Positions 51,675 to 60,845 are shown, numbered from the stretch's first letter. The stretch: 64,000 nucleotides of DNA from Eubacterium sp. OM08-24 (GCF_003438075.1 NZ_QSTA01000007.1:392-64391); one strand, 5' to 3'. Notes: generated by a model not told the origin, from the letters alone. A program made the numbers and translations.

Positions 51675-51749
51675 TTAAAATTTAGGTCAAGCCTTTTTAA
51701 AGGTTTTGCCCACACCCACGACCTTAAAAAAGGTCGACCAAAATTTTAT
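51675..51749 (+). repeat. Dispersed repeat family, copy F (collapsed, about 75 bp)
   Basis: The short arm AAATTTAGGTCAAGCC with TTTTTAAAGGT is followed at once by TTTGCCCACACCCACGACC and AAAAAAGGTCGACCAAAATT, the long arm. The interior is deleted and the palindromes have diverged. Confidence 0.82.
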
Positions 51750-51813
51750 AATTGCTTGATAAAGCATTTTACTAAACCACAATTTATCTCAACTTCTGAT
51801 AAGCAAACAAAAA

Positions 51814-51837
51814 AGCCGCTCTCATAAGAGAACGGCT
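51814..51837 (-). terminator. Terminator of the antiporter gene
   Basis: AGCCG...TCTC ATAA GAGA...CGGCT on plus; on minus it ends TTTTTTG, just after the stop at 51850. Confidence 0.85.
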
Positions 51838-51849
51838 AATCTGATAAAA

Positions 51850-53124
51850 TTATTTATCTTCGCTCTGTGTCTGTTTGAAATCATTGTCAGAAATATTATA
51901 GGTAGCTCCTACACCTTCCTGAGCAAGTTTCTTTTCGTTTTCAATCTCACTGTCCTTTTTATCAGGCCACTTTGAATAAAGAACCTTCAAAAGAATAGGA
52001 GTAAGAATAGAAGAAACAATAATAAGAATGATTACAGCTGTAAAGAACTTTGAGTCCATAAGACCTGCGTCAAGTCCCTTTTGTGCAACAATAAGTGCAA
52101 CCTCGCCACGGTTCATCATACCGACACCGATTTTGAGTGAATCAGGAACATTGAACCTGCAAATCTTTGCCATACCGCCGCAACCGATAATTTTAGTTAC
52201 AAGAGCAACGGCAACAAGTGCGATTGAGAACCATAATATCTGCATATTAAAGTTATCAAAACTTGTCTGCAAACCAATGCTTGCAAAGAAGATAGGTCCG
52301 AAAATCATATATGAGCTGATATCCATTTTTCTTTCAATATAACCTGCATCGTTAATATTGCAAAGAATAATACCTGCTACATATGCACCTGTAATATCGG
52401 CAATACCAAAAAATTCCTCTGAGCAATAAGCTGCCGCAAAGCAAAGAACAAGTCCGAAAATCGGGATTCGTCTTGAATGAGGCCAATGCTTGCTGATCCA
52501 TTTAAAGAGGAAGTAAAGTGCAAAACCAAGAACGATTGCAAGTACAAAGAACAAAATTGTCTTGATGCAAACATCAACAGGTGAAACATCAGGACTCTTA
52601 AATCCGATAACAACGGTAAGAAGAATAATACCTATAATATCGTCAAGTATCGCTGCGGAAAGTATCGTTGTGCCGACCTTTCCTTTAAGATGTCCCATTT
52701 CCTTGAGTGCCTGTACTGTAATACTTACAGATGTTGCGGCAAGTACCGTACCCATAAATATGCCTTCGTAAAGCTGAGTGCTTGGAGTACCGAAACCAAA
52801 TCCCATATAAACAAGCATACCGCCTACAAGAGGAACAGCTACACCGGATAGTGCAATCAGCAATGCAACAGGTCCTGTTTTGACAAGCTCCTTGAGGTCG
52901 GTTCCCAAACCGGCTGAGAACATAAGTAAAATAACACCGATTTCCGCCATGCCTGAAATAAAATCGTCCTTAACTACAAGGTTTAGCAGTGAAGGTCCGA
53001 TGATAAGACCGGCAATGATTTCGCCAACTACCTGCGGTGCTTTTAGCTTACGGGCAAGAAGTCCACAAAGCTTAGCTGCAACGAGGATTATGGCAAGGTT
53101 TTTTAAAATAAGCATTAAATCCAT
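51850..53124 (-). CDS. CPA2 cation:proton antiporter (KefB-type membrane part)
   Basis: 424 residues with about 12 membrane helices. Motifs: ARKLKAPQVVGEIIAGLIIGPSLLN, AEIGVILLMFSAGLGTDL, SAAILDDIIGIILLTVVIG with the paired Asp of the ion site, and VGMMNRGEVALIVAQKGL. These fit Na+/H+ or K+/H+ exchangers of the CPA2 family. The usual RCK/TrkA-N domain is absent; a short polar tail closes the protein. Single gene with its own promoter. Confidence 0.92.
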   Translation of the reverse strand: MDLMLILKNLAIILVAAKLCGLLARKLKAPQVVGEIIAGLIIGPSLLNLVVKDDFISGMAEIGVILLMFSAGLGTDLKELVKTGPVALLIALSGVAVPLVGGMLVYMGFGFGTPSTQLYEGIFMGTVLAATSVSITVQALKEMGHLKGKVGTTILSAAILDDIIGIILLTVVIGFKSPDVSPVDVCIKTILFFVLAIVLGFALYFLFKWISKHWPHSRRIPIFGLVLCFAAAYCSEEFFGIADITGAYVAGIILCNINDAGYIERKMDISSYMIFGPIFFASIGLQTSFDNFNMQILWFSIALVAVALVTKIIGCGGMAKICRFNVPDSLKIGVGMMNRGEVALIVAQKGLDAGLMDSKFFTAVIILIIVSSILTPILLKVLYSKWPDKKDSEIENEKKLAQEGVGATYNISDNDFKQTQSEDK

Positions 53125-53184
53125 AGATGCGCCCCTTCTCCCTATACATATTTATATAGGAAATATAAAATTTTTCCACCATAT

Positions 53185-53212
53185 ATTTTAGCACTTTTGC
53201 TTTAAATTTCAA
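53185..53212 (-). promoter_or_regulatory. Promoter of the antiporter gene
   Basis: Minus strand TTGAAA, 16-base spacer, TAAAAT, about 60 bases ahead of the ATG. Confidence 0.65.
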
Positions 53213-53528
53213 GACAAAAAATTTAAAAATATAACAGTTTTCACTGTTTTGTATACATTGACATTTTTTTGTCAAATTGGAATACATTTATGTATTTATT
53301 GGATACGGTGTTTATTATCTTTTTTCATAGAGAAATCGGATAATTTCATATTAGAATTTTAATGATTATTACGCTGAAAACACACTAAAGCAAAGTGTTT
53401 TAAATAGGCTTTTCAGGCAAGAATTACTTGCTATTTTGTCGATTGTGTCATAATAACATTACCTTACTACCGATTTATTATGTAATGCGATAAAAGTTAC
53501 TTTTTACAAAAAAAAAGCGAAAAAAACA

Positions 53529-53558
53529 TTGACAATTATTTAACAAAGATGTTAAAAT
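53529..53558 (+). promoter_or_regulatory. Promoter of the LRR lipoprotein gene
   Basis: TTGACA, 18-base spacer, TAAAAT (or 17 with TTAAAA), about 65 bases ahead of the start. Confidence 0.7.
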
Positions 53559-53621
53559 GTTATTACTGAGAGTTAGATAGCTCAGTACTGGTACTAAGTT
53601 TTTGAAAGGATCCTTCAAATT

Positions 53622-54344
53622 ATGAAAAAAATATTATGCGCACTTATTGCAGGAGCAATGTGTGCAACAATGGTATTCGGCTTAGCCGGCTGCGGTTGTT
53701 CAAATAAGAACGAGCCCGGTTATACCGTTGAAGCTACAAAGCCTGACCTTACTAATAACGGCTTTGGTTATTACATTGTAAACAGCAATGAGCTTATGGT
53801 AACGGAATACACAGGTAATGAAAAAAATATTGTAATTCCGGACAGCTACAACAACTACAAGGTAACTTCTATCGGTCCTAACGCATTCAGCGATAAGGAA
53901 ATCGAAAGCGTAACTATTCCCGATACGGTAACTGAGATTGAGGGTCATGCTTTCCAGTCATGTGCAAATCTTAAGACGGTTACACTTTCCAAAAATCTTA
54001 AAACATTAGGCAATAATGTATTTTTTCTCTGTACTTCTCTTGAGCAGGTAACAGTTCCGGGTTCTGTAACAGACCTCGGTCTTTACACCTTCCAGGGATC
54101 GGGAGTTAAATCTGTAACTATTGAATCAGGCAGCCTTGAAGAAATCAGAGAATATGTTTTCTATCAGTGCCCTGACCTTACAGAAATCAAAATTCCGGCA
54201 AATGTAACTAAAATGTCTGAGTACAGCGTATGTGAAAACAAAAACGCTGTTACTATAAATGCTCCAAAGGGTTCATATTCTGAGAATTATGTTAAATCCT
54301 ACGGAAAAACCAACAACCTTACTTTCAAGGCTGTTGAAGAATAA
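53622..54344 (+). CDS. Leucine-rich repeat (BspA-type) lipoprotein
   Basis: 240 residues. Lipoprotein signal with LAGC at 21-24 (Cys24). Then BspA-type LRR units (IGPNAFSDKEIESVTIPDTVTEIEGHAFQSCANLKTVTLS, NNVFFLCTSLEQVTVPG, YTFQGSGVKSVTI, YVFYQCPDLTEIKIP). It would sit at the cell surface, perhaps as an adhesin; ligand unknown. AAAGGAT lies 10-12 bases ahead within an imperfect palindrome, which could affect translation. Confidence 0.9.
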   Translation: MKKILCALIAGAMCATMVFGLAGCGCSNKNEPGYTVEATKPDLTNNGFGYYIVNSNELMVTEYTGNEKNIVIPDSYNNYKVTSIGPNAFSDKEIESVTIPDTVTEIEGHAFQSCANLKTVTLSKNLKTLGNNVFFLCTSLEQVTVPGSVTDLGLYTFQGSGVKSVTIESGSLEEIREYVFYQCPDLTEIKIPANVTKMSEYSVCENKNAVTINAPKGSYSENYVKSYGKTNNLTFKAVEE

Positions 54345-54408
54345 TAAGTCATCCATTTTCAGCTTTATGCTGAATAAAATACAAAATGCAAGATAAGAGG
54401 TAGATTTA

Positions 54409-57030
54409 ATGAGCACAAAAGAGTATCCGATCGTAGAAAACGCAGAGACTTTTGAGGCAGCTTTAGCAAAGGTTAAAGAAGCTCAGAAGATTTTCGCAAC
54501 CTACACACAGGAACAGGTTGATAAGATTTTCCTTGCAGCAGCATCCGCAGCTAACAAGATGAGAATCCCACTCGCTAAAATGGCTGTTGAAGAAACAGGC
54601 ATGGGCGTAGCTGAAGATAAGGTTATCAAGAACCACTTCGCTTCTGAGTACATTTACAATGCTTATAAAAATGTTCAGACTTGTGGCGTTATTGAAGAAG
54701 ACAAGTCATTCGGCATCAAGAAGATTGCAGAGCCAATCGGTGTAATTGCTGCCGTTATCCCAACAACAAACCCAACATCAACAGCTATCTTTAAGACACT
54801 TATCTGCTTAAAGACAAGAAACGGTATCATCATCAGCCCACACCCACGTGCTAAGAAGAGCACAATCGAGGCTGCTAAGGTTGTTCTTGAGGCTGCTGTT
54901 GCAGCAGGTGCTCCGGAAGGAATCATCAGCTGGATCGACATTCCAAGCCTTGAGCTTACAAATATGCTTATGCAGGAAGCTGATTGCATCCTCGCAACAG
55001 GTGGCCCCGGCATGGTTAAGGCTGCTTATTCTTCAGGTAAGCCGGCTCTCGGCGTTGGTGCAGGTAACACTCCTGCTATCATTGATGAGTCAGCAGACAT
55101 TCTTCTTGCTGTAAACTCAATCATTCATTCTAAGACTTTCGATAACGGTATGATTTGTGCTTCTGAGCAGTCAGTAATCGTTGAAAAGAAGATCTACTCA
55201 AAGGTTAAGAAGGAATTTAAGGCTCGTGGCTGCTACTTCCTTAACGATGAAGAAACAGAGAAGGTTAGAAAGACTATCATCATCAACGGCGCACTTAACG
55301 CTAAGATCGTTGGTCAGAAGCCTGTTACAATCGCTGCTCTTGCAGGCGTAACAGTTCCTGAGGAAACAAAGATTCTTATCGGTGAGGTTGAAAGCGTTGA
55401 TATCAGCGAGGAATTCGCTCATGAGAAGCTCTCTCCTGTTCTTGCTATGTATAAGGCAGAAGATTTTGAAGATGCACTTGCTAAGGCTGAGCAGCTTGTA
55501 GCTGACGGCGGTTACGGTCATACATCTTCACTTTATGTAGACGCTGTAAATGACACAGCTAAGATTGACGAGTTCGCTGCAAGAATGAAGACTTGCCGTA
55601 TTCTCGTAAACACACCATCATCACAGGGTGGTATCGGTGACCTCTACAACTTCAAGCTCAGACCATCTCTTACACTTGGCTGCGGCTCATGGGGCGGTAA
55701 CTCAGTATCAGAGAACGTGGGTATTAAGCACCTTATCAACATTAAGACAGTAGCCGAGAGGAGAGAAAATATGCTTTGGTTCAGAGCACCACAGAAGGTT
55801 TATATTAAGAGAGGCTGTATGCCTGTTGCTCTTCAGGAACTCAAGGATGTTATGGGCAAGAAGAGAGCATTTATCGTAACTGACTCATTCCTTTACAAGA
55901 ATGGTTATACAAAGCCAATCACAGACAAGCTCGATGAAATGGGCATTGTTTACACAACATTTGCTGATGTTGAGCCGGATCCATCACTTCTCTCAGCTCA
56001 GAAGGGTGCAGAGGCTATGCGTAAGTTTGAGCCTGATGTAATCATCGCACTCGGCGGCGGTTCAGCAATGGATGCCGGTAAGATTATGTGGGTTCTCTAT
56101 GAGCATCCGGAGGCAGACTTCCAGGATATGGCTATGCGTTTCTGCGATATTCGTAAGAGAGTTTACACATTCCCTAAGATGGGTGAAAAGGCTTACTTCA
56201 TCGCTGTTCCAACATCTTCAGGTACAGGTTCTGAGGTAACACCATTCGCAGTTATCACAGATCAGGAAACAGGCGTTAAGTACCCACTCGCTGACTACGA
56301 GCTTATGCCAAATATGGCTATCGTAGATGCTAACAATATGATGAGCGGTCCTAAGGGTCTTACAGCTGCATCAGGTATAGATGCTGTCAGCCACGCACTT
56401 GAGGCTTATGCATCAATGATGGCTACTGACTTTACAGACGGTCTTGCACTTAGAGCTCTTGAAGTTATCTTCAAGTATCTCCCGGCTTGCTATGACAACG
56501 GTATGAATGAGCCTGTTGCTCGTGAGAAGGTTGCTCACGGTGCTACAATGGCAGGTATGGCATTTGCTAACGCATTCCTCGGCGTATGTCACTCAATGGC
56601 TCATAAGCTTGGTGCATTCCACCACATTCCACATGGTATTGCAAATGCTCTTATGCTTGAGCAGGTTATCCGTTTCAACTCTGTTGATACTCCTGCTAAG
56701 ATGGGTACATTCCCACAGTACGATCATCCAAAGACACAGGCTCGTTACGCTGAAGTAGCAAGATTCCTTGGTCTTGGCGGTAAGGACGATGCTGAGAGCG
56801 TTGAGAACCTTATTAAGGCTATCAATGACCTTAAGGCAAGAGTTGGCATTAAGAACTCAATCAAGGAGTACGGCGTTGATGAGGCTGACTTCCTTGCAAG
56901 ACTTGACGATATGACAGAGCAGGCATTCGACGATCAGTGCACAGGCGCTAACCCAAGATACCCACTCTTCAAGGAAATCAAGCAGATGTACCTCAATGCT
57001 TACTATGGCAACAACAGCGAGACAGTTTAA
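54409..57030 (+). CDS. adhE: Bifunctional aldehyde/alcohol dehydrogenase AdhE
   Basis: 873 residues. Amino half (about 1-440) aldehyde dehydrogenase with Cys250 in SKTFDNGMICASEQS and GGPGMVKAAYSSGKP. Carboxy half (about 460-865) iron-dependent alcohol dehydrogenase with ALGGGSAMDAGKIMW, ALEAYASMM and GVCHSMAHKLGAFHHIPHG for iron. It turns acetyl-CoA into ethanol and regenerates NAD+ and usually forms spirosomes. Codon choice is strongly biased (GGT, AAG, CTT), as expected for very high expression. Strong terminator follows; a weak TTCAGC/GCTGAA stem (about 54357) stands between the lipoprotein gene and adhE. Confidence 0.97.
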   Translation: MSTKEYPIVENAETFEAALAKVKEAQKIFATYTQEQVDKIFLAAASAANKMRIPLAKMAVEETGMGVAEDKVIKNHFASEYIYNAYKNVQTCGVIEEDKSFGIKKIAEPIGVIAAVIPTTNPTSTAIFKTLICLKTRNGIIISPHPRAKKSTIEAAKVVLEAAVAAGAPEGIISWIDIPSLELTNMLMQEADCILATGGPGMVKAAYSSGKPALGVGAGNTPAIIDESADILLAVNSIIHSKTFDNGMICASEQSVIVEKKIYSKVKKEFKARGCYFLNDEETEKVRKTIIINGALNAKIVGQKPVTIAALAGVTVPEETKILIGEVESVDISEEFAHEKLSPVLAMYKAEDFEDALAKAEQLVADGGYGHTSSLYVDAVNDTAKIDEFAARMKTCRILVNTPSSQGGIGDLYNFKLRPSLTLGCGSWGGNSVSENVGIKHLINIKTVAERRENMLWFRAPQKVYIKRGCMPVALQELKDVMGKKRAFIVTDSFLYKNGYTKPITDKLDEMGIVYTTFADVEPDPSLLSAQKGAEAMRKFEPDVIIALGGGSAMDAGKIMWVLYEHPEADFQDMAMRFCDIRKRVYTFPKMGEKAYFIAVPTSSGTGSEVTPFAVITDQETGVKYPLADYELMPNMAIVDANNMMSGPKGLTAASGIDAVSHALEAYASMMATDFTDGLALRALEVIFKYLPACYDNGMNEPVAREKVAHGATMAGMAFANAFLGVCHSMAHKLGAFHHIPHGIANALMLEQVIRFNSVDTPAKMGTFPQYDHPKTQARYAEVARFLGLGGKDDAESVENLIKAINDLKARVGIKNSIKEYGVDEADFLARLDDMTEQAFDDQCTGANPRYPLFKEIKQMYLNAYYGNNSETV

Positions 57031-57055
57031 TAGATAAATTATTTCGTTACTTCTC

Positions 57056-57079
57056 TCCCCCGTAGTTTTCTACGGGGGA
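57056..57079 (+). terminator. adhE terminator
   Basis: TCCCCCGTAG / CTACGGGGGA, perfect 10-bp stem with TTTT loop and TTTTT tail. Confidence 0.95.
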
Positions 57080-57119
57080 TTTTTATGTGGTTTAGTGCTA
57101 TGTTTTGTAGTATAAATAT

Positions 57120-57611
57120 AAAATTTAGGTCAACCCTTTTTAAAGGGTTGCGGGTTTGGGCAACGTCACAAATACTTTATGCTTTTTCAAATTCTGATAG
57201 CCAAACGGCTTGTCATTTGGCGGCTTGAACAAACAAATAGCGTAAACCTTTAAAATTGCGACAGTAACAAAGAAAAAGTACGCTACTAAACTACTCTTCA
57301 AGGGCAAATTAGCCACACACGCAAACTTTTGCGTCCTTTGGAATATCTTTTCTCTACTGACATTCAAGTGCAACTCTCTTGCTCTCTGCCACTCATTAGT
57401 CTTAACTTTTGTTTTCTACTAAAGTCTTGAGCAATCTAAAGTTTAGTTATTCTATAATATAATTACAACTGTTTATTTATATTTCAATTTAGTTTGTTTT
57501 TATTATTTTATGGGCTCTGCCCAAACCCGCAACCTTTGAAAAGGTTGACCAAACTTTTATATTCGGGACGAAAAGTTTGCCTTTTGCTTTACTTTGTTGC
57601 CCGACCGATAA
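57120..57611 (+). repeat. Dispersed repeat family, copy D (near full length, arms: short-left, long-right)
   Basis: Left end AAATTTAGGTCAACCC, AAAGGGTTGCGGGTTTGGGC, then interior edge AACG. Right end ATGGGCTCTGCCC, AAACCCGCAACCTTTG, AAAAGGTTGACCAAAC, then GGGACGAAAAGTTTGCC and TTTGTTGCCCGACCGATAA. The interior shares TTCAAGGGCAAATTAGCC, CACTCATTAGTCTTAACT and other segments with copy B. A minus-strand 77-residue frame (57140-57373) is considered non-coding. Confidence 0.9.
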
Positions 57612-57636
57612 TCAGCTAAAATAAGTAAAAACACAT

Positions 57637-57668
57637 AAGCCACCTTTGAATTAAATCAAAAGTGGCTT
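57637..57668 (-). terminator. Probable gatB terminator
   Basis: AAGCCAC-TTTGA / TCAAA-GTGGCTT with small mismatches, 20 bases after the gatB stop; the T run starts a few bases later. Confidence 0.6.
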
Positions 57669-57688
57669 TTACTACTCTAAATATTTTA

Positions 57689-59101
57689 TCAAGAAATCAT
57701 TTCTTTGATTTTCTGTTCAACGGCAACTGCGTCTGCTTTGCCTCGGCTGTTTTTCATAACATTACCTACAAGCGACTTAATAGCCTTTTCCTTGCCGTTC
57801 TTGTAGTCCTCAACAGCCTTAGGATTGCTCTCAACCGCCTGTTTGCAAAGCTCGTTTACAGTATTTTCGTCAAGTCCTGCCATATCGCTCTCACTGATAA
57901 ACTCAAGTGCGCCCTTACCTGTATCAAGCATTTTCTCAAGTGTTGCCTTAGCAAGGTTATTGCGAATCTTACCGTTGTCAATCAACTTAATAAGCTCGTT
58001 AAGCTGCTCAGGAGTTGTAGCAATATCAAATGTTTCCTTGTCAGCCTCGGTTTCTGTTCTGCGGAAAATCTGACCGATAATAAAGTTAGATACAGACTTT
58101 GCGGATTTTACACCCTCGCAAGCCTTATCAAAATACTCGCTGATTTTTCTGTATTTTGTAAGAAGTTGAGCATCTTTTTCGGGAATTTCAAGTTCTTCAA
58201 TATATCTCTTGCATTTGTCAGAAGGAAGTTCAGGCATTTCAGCCTTAAGGCTTTCTACTACATCTCTCGGAACATTGATTGTAACAAGGTCAGGATCTCT
58301 GAAATAACGGTAATCGTGAGCGTCCTCTTTACTGCGCATTGAAGATGTAGTGTTTGTTGCATCATCATAACGGAGGGTTTCCTGCACTACTTTGCCGCCG
58401 CTCTCAATTAAATCTACCTGACGCTCATACTCATACTCCATTGCTTTGGCAATATTTGTAATTGAGTTCATATTCTTAATCTCTGTTCTTGTTCCAAGAG
58501 TTTCACTGCCCTCAGGACGAACAGAAATATTAACATCGCAACGCATTGAGCCTTCCTGCATACGGCAGTCGGAAATTCCTATATAGCGCATTACCTGCTG
58601 TAATTTTTCCACATACTCCTTAGCCTCGTCAATAGAACGAATATCAGGCTCCGATACAATCTCGATAAGAGGAACACCGCCACGGTTGTAGTCGACATAT
58701 GTGTCGCCATGCTGATGAATGAGCTTTCCTGCATCTTCTTCAATATGAATATGGTGAAGTCTGATTTTTCTGCCGTTAGAAAGCTCTACATAACCGCCGA
58801 TTGAAAGTGGCGCATAAAGCTGGCTGATCTGATAAGCCTTTGAAAGGTCGGGATAGCAATAGTTTTTTCTATCCATTTTAGAAATCTCTGCAATTTCGCC
58901 ATGTGTAGCAAGACCTGCCTTAATGCCAAAGTTTACAACCTCTCGGTTCAACTTTGGAAGTGTACCGGGAAGTCCGATACATACAGGACAGCAATGTGAG
59001 TTAGGTGCACCGCCAAACGCTGTTGTACATGAGCAGAAAATTTTTGTCTTTGTAGCAAGTTCAATATGGGTTTCAAAACCCGCAACTAATTCATATTTCA
59101 C
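57689..59101 (-). CDS. gatB: Aspartyl/glutamyl-tRNA amidotransferase subunit B
   Basis: 470 residues. It opens YELVAGFETHIELATKTKIFCSC; PVCIGLPGTLP and RKNYCYPDLSKAYQISQ are GatB kinase-domain motifs, VDYNRGGVPLIEIVSEPD follows, and the carboxy-terminal YqeY-like domain holds NIATTPEQL-type tRNA contacts. With GatA and GatC it amidates misacylated Glu-tRNA-Gln or Asp-tRNA-Asn. A GTG start overlaps the gatA stop (GTGA). Confidence 0.96.
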   Translation of the reverse strand: MKYELVAGFETHIELATKTKIFCSCTTAFGGAPNSHCCPVCIGLPGTLPKLNREVVNFGIKAGLATHGEIAEISKMDRKNYCYPDLSKAYQISQLYAPLSIGGYVELSNGRKIRLHHIHIEEDAGKLIHQHGDTYVDYNRGGVPLIEIVSEPDIRSIDEAKEYVEKLQQVMRYIGISDCRMQEGSMRCDVNISVRPEGSETLGTRTEIKNMNSITNIAKAMEYEYERQVDLIESGGKVVQETLRYDDATNTTSSMRSKEDAHDYRYFRDPDLVTINVPRDVVESLKAEMPELPSDKCKRYIEELEIPEKDAQLLTKYRKISEYFDKACEGVKSAKSVSNFIIGQIFRRTETEADKETFDIATTPEQLNELIKLIDNGKIRNNLAKATLEKMLDTGKGALEFISESDMAGLDENTVNELCKQAVESNPKAVEDYKNGKEKAIKSLVGNVMKNSRGKADAVAVEQKIKEMIS

Positions 59102-60555
59102 AGCTTAACACCCCACTTTGTATCCTTAAAGTTTTCTCCGGCAGCCTGCTGATACTTAAACGCTGCATTTAAAATTTCAGCCTCGCCAAAACTCTTGCCG
59201 ATAAGCTGCATACCGATTGGCATACCGTTTGCGTTAAATCCGCACGGTACGGATACACCCGGAAGTCCTGCAATATTAACGGGTACGGTACAAATATCTG
59301 TAAGATAAGTTTCAATCGGATCGGAAACTGCGTGACCCGCCTCGAAAGCAGTCATAGGAACTGTTGGAGCAAGAATTACATCACAATGCTCAAATGCATC
59401 TGTAAATGCCTTTACAATAGTTCCACGCAAATTCTGTGCCTTTTTATAATAAGCGTCATAATAACCGGCAGAGAGTACATATGTGCCGAGAAGAATTCTT
59501 CTCTTAACTTCCTCACCAAAGCCCTCTGAACGGGTGCGGCAAATCATATCATGAGTGCCGTTATAATGCGGTGTTTTATAACCAAAACGAATACCGTCGT
59601 ATCTGCCGAGGTTTGAAGATGCCTCTGCACAGGCAATAATATAATAAACAGGAAGAGCAAACTTAAGTGCGGGCATATCAAAATACACTATTTCTGCACC
59701 GAGTGATTCATAAACTTTTGCGGCATTGAGAACTGCCTCTTTTACATCGTCACGAATACCGTCAAGATATTCACGGGCAATACCGATTTTCATACCTTTG
59801 ATGTCATTGTTGAGCTTTCCGTAAGTTGCGCCGCCGACATTACCCTTTGAAGTGCTGTCTTTTTCGTCATACTGTGAAATTGCGTCAAATACGATAGATG
59901 CGTCCTCAACGCTCTTTGTGATAGGTCCAATTTGGTCAAGTGAGCTTGCATAAGCGATAAGACCGTAACGGGATACACTGCCGTATGTCGGCTTAAGACC
60001 TACGATACCGCAAAAACTTGCAGGCTGACGGATAGATCCGCCTGTATCCGAACCGAGTCCGTAAGCCGCAATATTAGCGCCGACAGCACTTGCTACACCG
60101 CCTGATGAACCACCGGAAACATACTTTGTATTAAACGGATTCATTGCACCGCCAAAGCATGAGGTTTCACACGAAGAACCCATTGCAAATTCATCCATAT
60201 TTGTTTTGCCGAGCATAACGGCATTTTGTGCGGAGAGATTTTCCCATACTGTTGCATTATAAATTGGCTTGTAACCCTTAAGAATTTTTGAACAACAGGT
60301 TGTTTCGATATCCTTTGTAGAAAGATTATCTTTAAGTGTCATAGGCACACCCTCGAGCATACCGATTTCCTCGCCCTTTGCAATCTTTTCGTCAACAGTC
60401 TTTGCTGTTTCAAGCGCTGTATCCGCAGTTACATTTACATATGCGTTAAGCTCGCCGTTTGATTTTTCTATTTCTTCAAGATAGCTTTTTGTAAGCTCAG
60501 TACACGAAACCTGCTTGGAAACAAGCATTTCGTGAATTTTTGCAATACTACCCAT
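59098..60555 (-). CDS. gatA: Aspartyl/glutamyl-tRNA amidotransferase subunit A
   Basis: 485 residues, amidase-signature family. The Ser-cisSer-Lys triad is seen in VPMTLKDNLSTKDI (Lys), YVSGGSSGGVASAV and LGSDTGGSIRQPASFCG (Ser residues). It releases ammonia from glutamine for GatB. GAGGTG lies ahead of the ATG. It is 11 bases after gatC. Confidence 0.97.
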   Translation of the reverse strand: MGSIAKIHEMLVSKQVSCTELTKSYLEEIEKSNGELNAYVNVTADTALETAKTVDEKIAKGEEIGMLEGVPMTLKDNLSTKDIETTCCSKILKGYKPIYNATVWENLSAQNAVMLGKTNMDEFAMGSSCETSCFGGAMNPFNTKYVSGGSSGGVASAVGANIAAYGLGSDTGGSIRQPASFCGIVGLKPTYGSVSRYGLIAYASSLDQIGPITKSVEDASIVFDAISQYDEKDSTSKGNVGGATYGKLNNDIKGMKIGIAREYLDGIRDDVKEAVLNAAKVYESLGAEIVYFDMPALKFALPVYYIIACAEASSNLGRYDGIRFGYKTPHYNGTHDMICRTRSEGFGEEVKRRILLGTYVLSAGYYDAYYKKAQNLRGTIVKAFTDAFEHCDVILAPTVPMTAFEAGHAVSDPIETYLTDICTVPVNIAGLPGVSVPCGFNANGMPIGMQLIGKSFGEAEILNAAFKYQQAAGENFKDTKWGVKL

Positions 60556-60566
60556 TTTTACACCTC

Positions 60567-60845
60567 TTATTCTCTGCCTCTGACAAGGAAATGTGACTCT
60601 GCCTGCTCAGGCGCATTTTTCAAAATTTCCTCGCTGTCATATGACTCAACCACAACATCCTCACGAAATACATTTGAAAGGTTGTTTATGTTGTCAAAGC
60701 TCTCACCGCTTGTGGGAGCATTATTGATTGTATCGGCAAAATCTATAATTTCCTGCATTGACTGAGTAAGACTGTCAAGCTCCTCTTCGGGAACAAACAG
60801 CTTTGAAAGCAACGCAATGTTTTCAACATCTTCTCTTGTTACCAT
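60567..60845 (-). CDS. gatC: Aspartyl/glutamyl-tRNA amidotransferase subunit C
   Basis: 92 residues from the ATG at 60845 (MVTREDVENIALLSKLFVPEEEL); AAGGA is 8 bases ahead, while the ATG at 60854 directly abuts it. The helical wrap followed by NAPTSGESFDNINNLSNVFREDVV matches GatC, which holds GatA and GatB together. Confidence 0.93.
   Translation of the reverse strand: MVTREDVENIALLSKLFVPEEELDSLTQSMQEIIDFADTINNAPTSGESFDNINNLSNVFREDVVVESYDSEEILKNAPEQAESHFLVRGRE

Larger units (their letters stand above)
53125..53621. other. 497-bp divergent intergenic region with promoters and several palindromes
   Basis: No gene. It holds the antiporter promoter (53185-53212), palindromes AACAGT/ACTGTT (53233-53248) and TTGACA/TGTCAA (53258-53275), a stem AAAACAC/GTGTTTT (53377-53401), the promoter of the LRR lipoprotein (53529-53558) and an imperfect palindrome around its ribosome-binding site (53601-53619). 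Confidence 0.6.
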
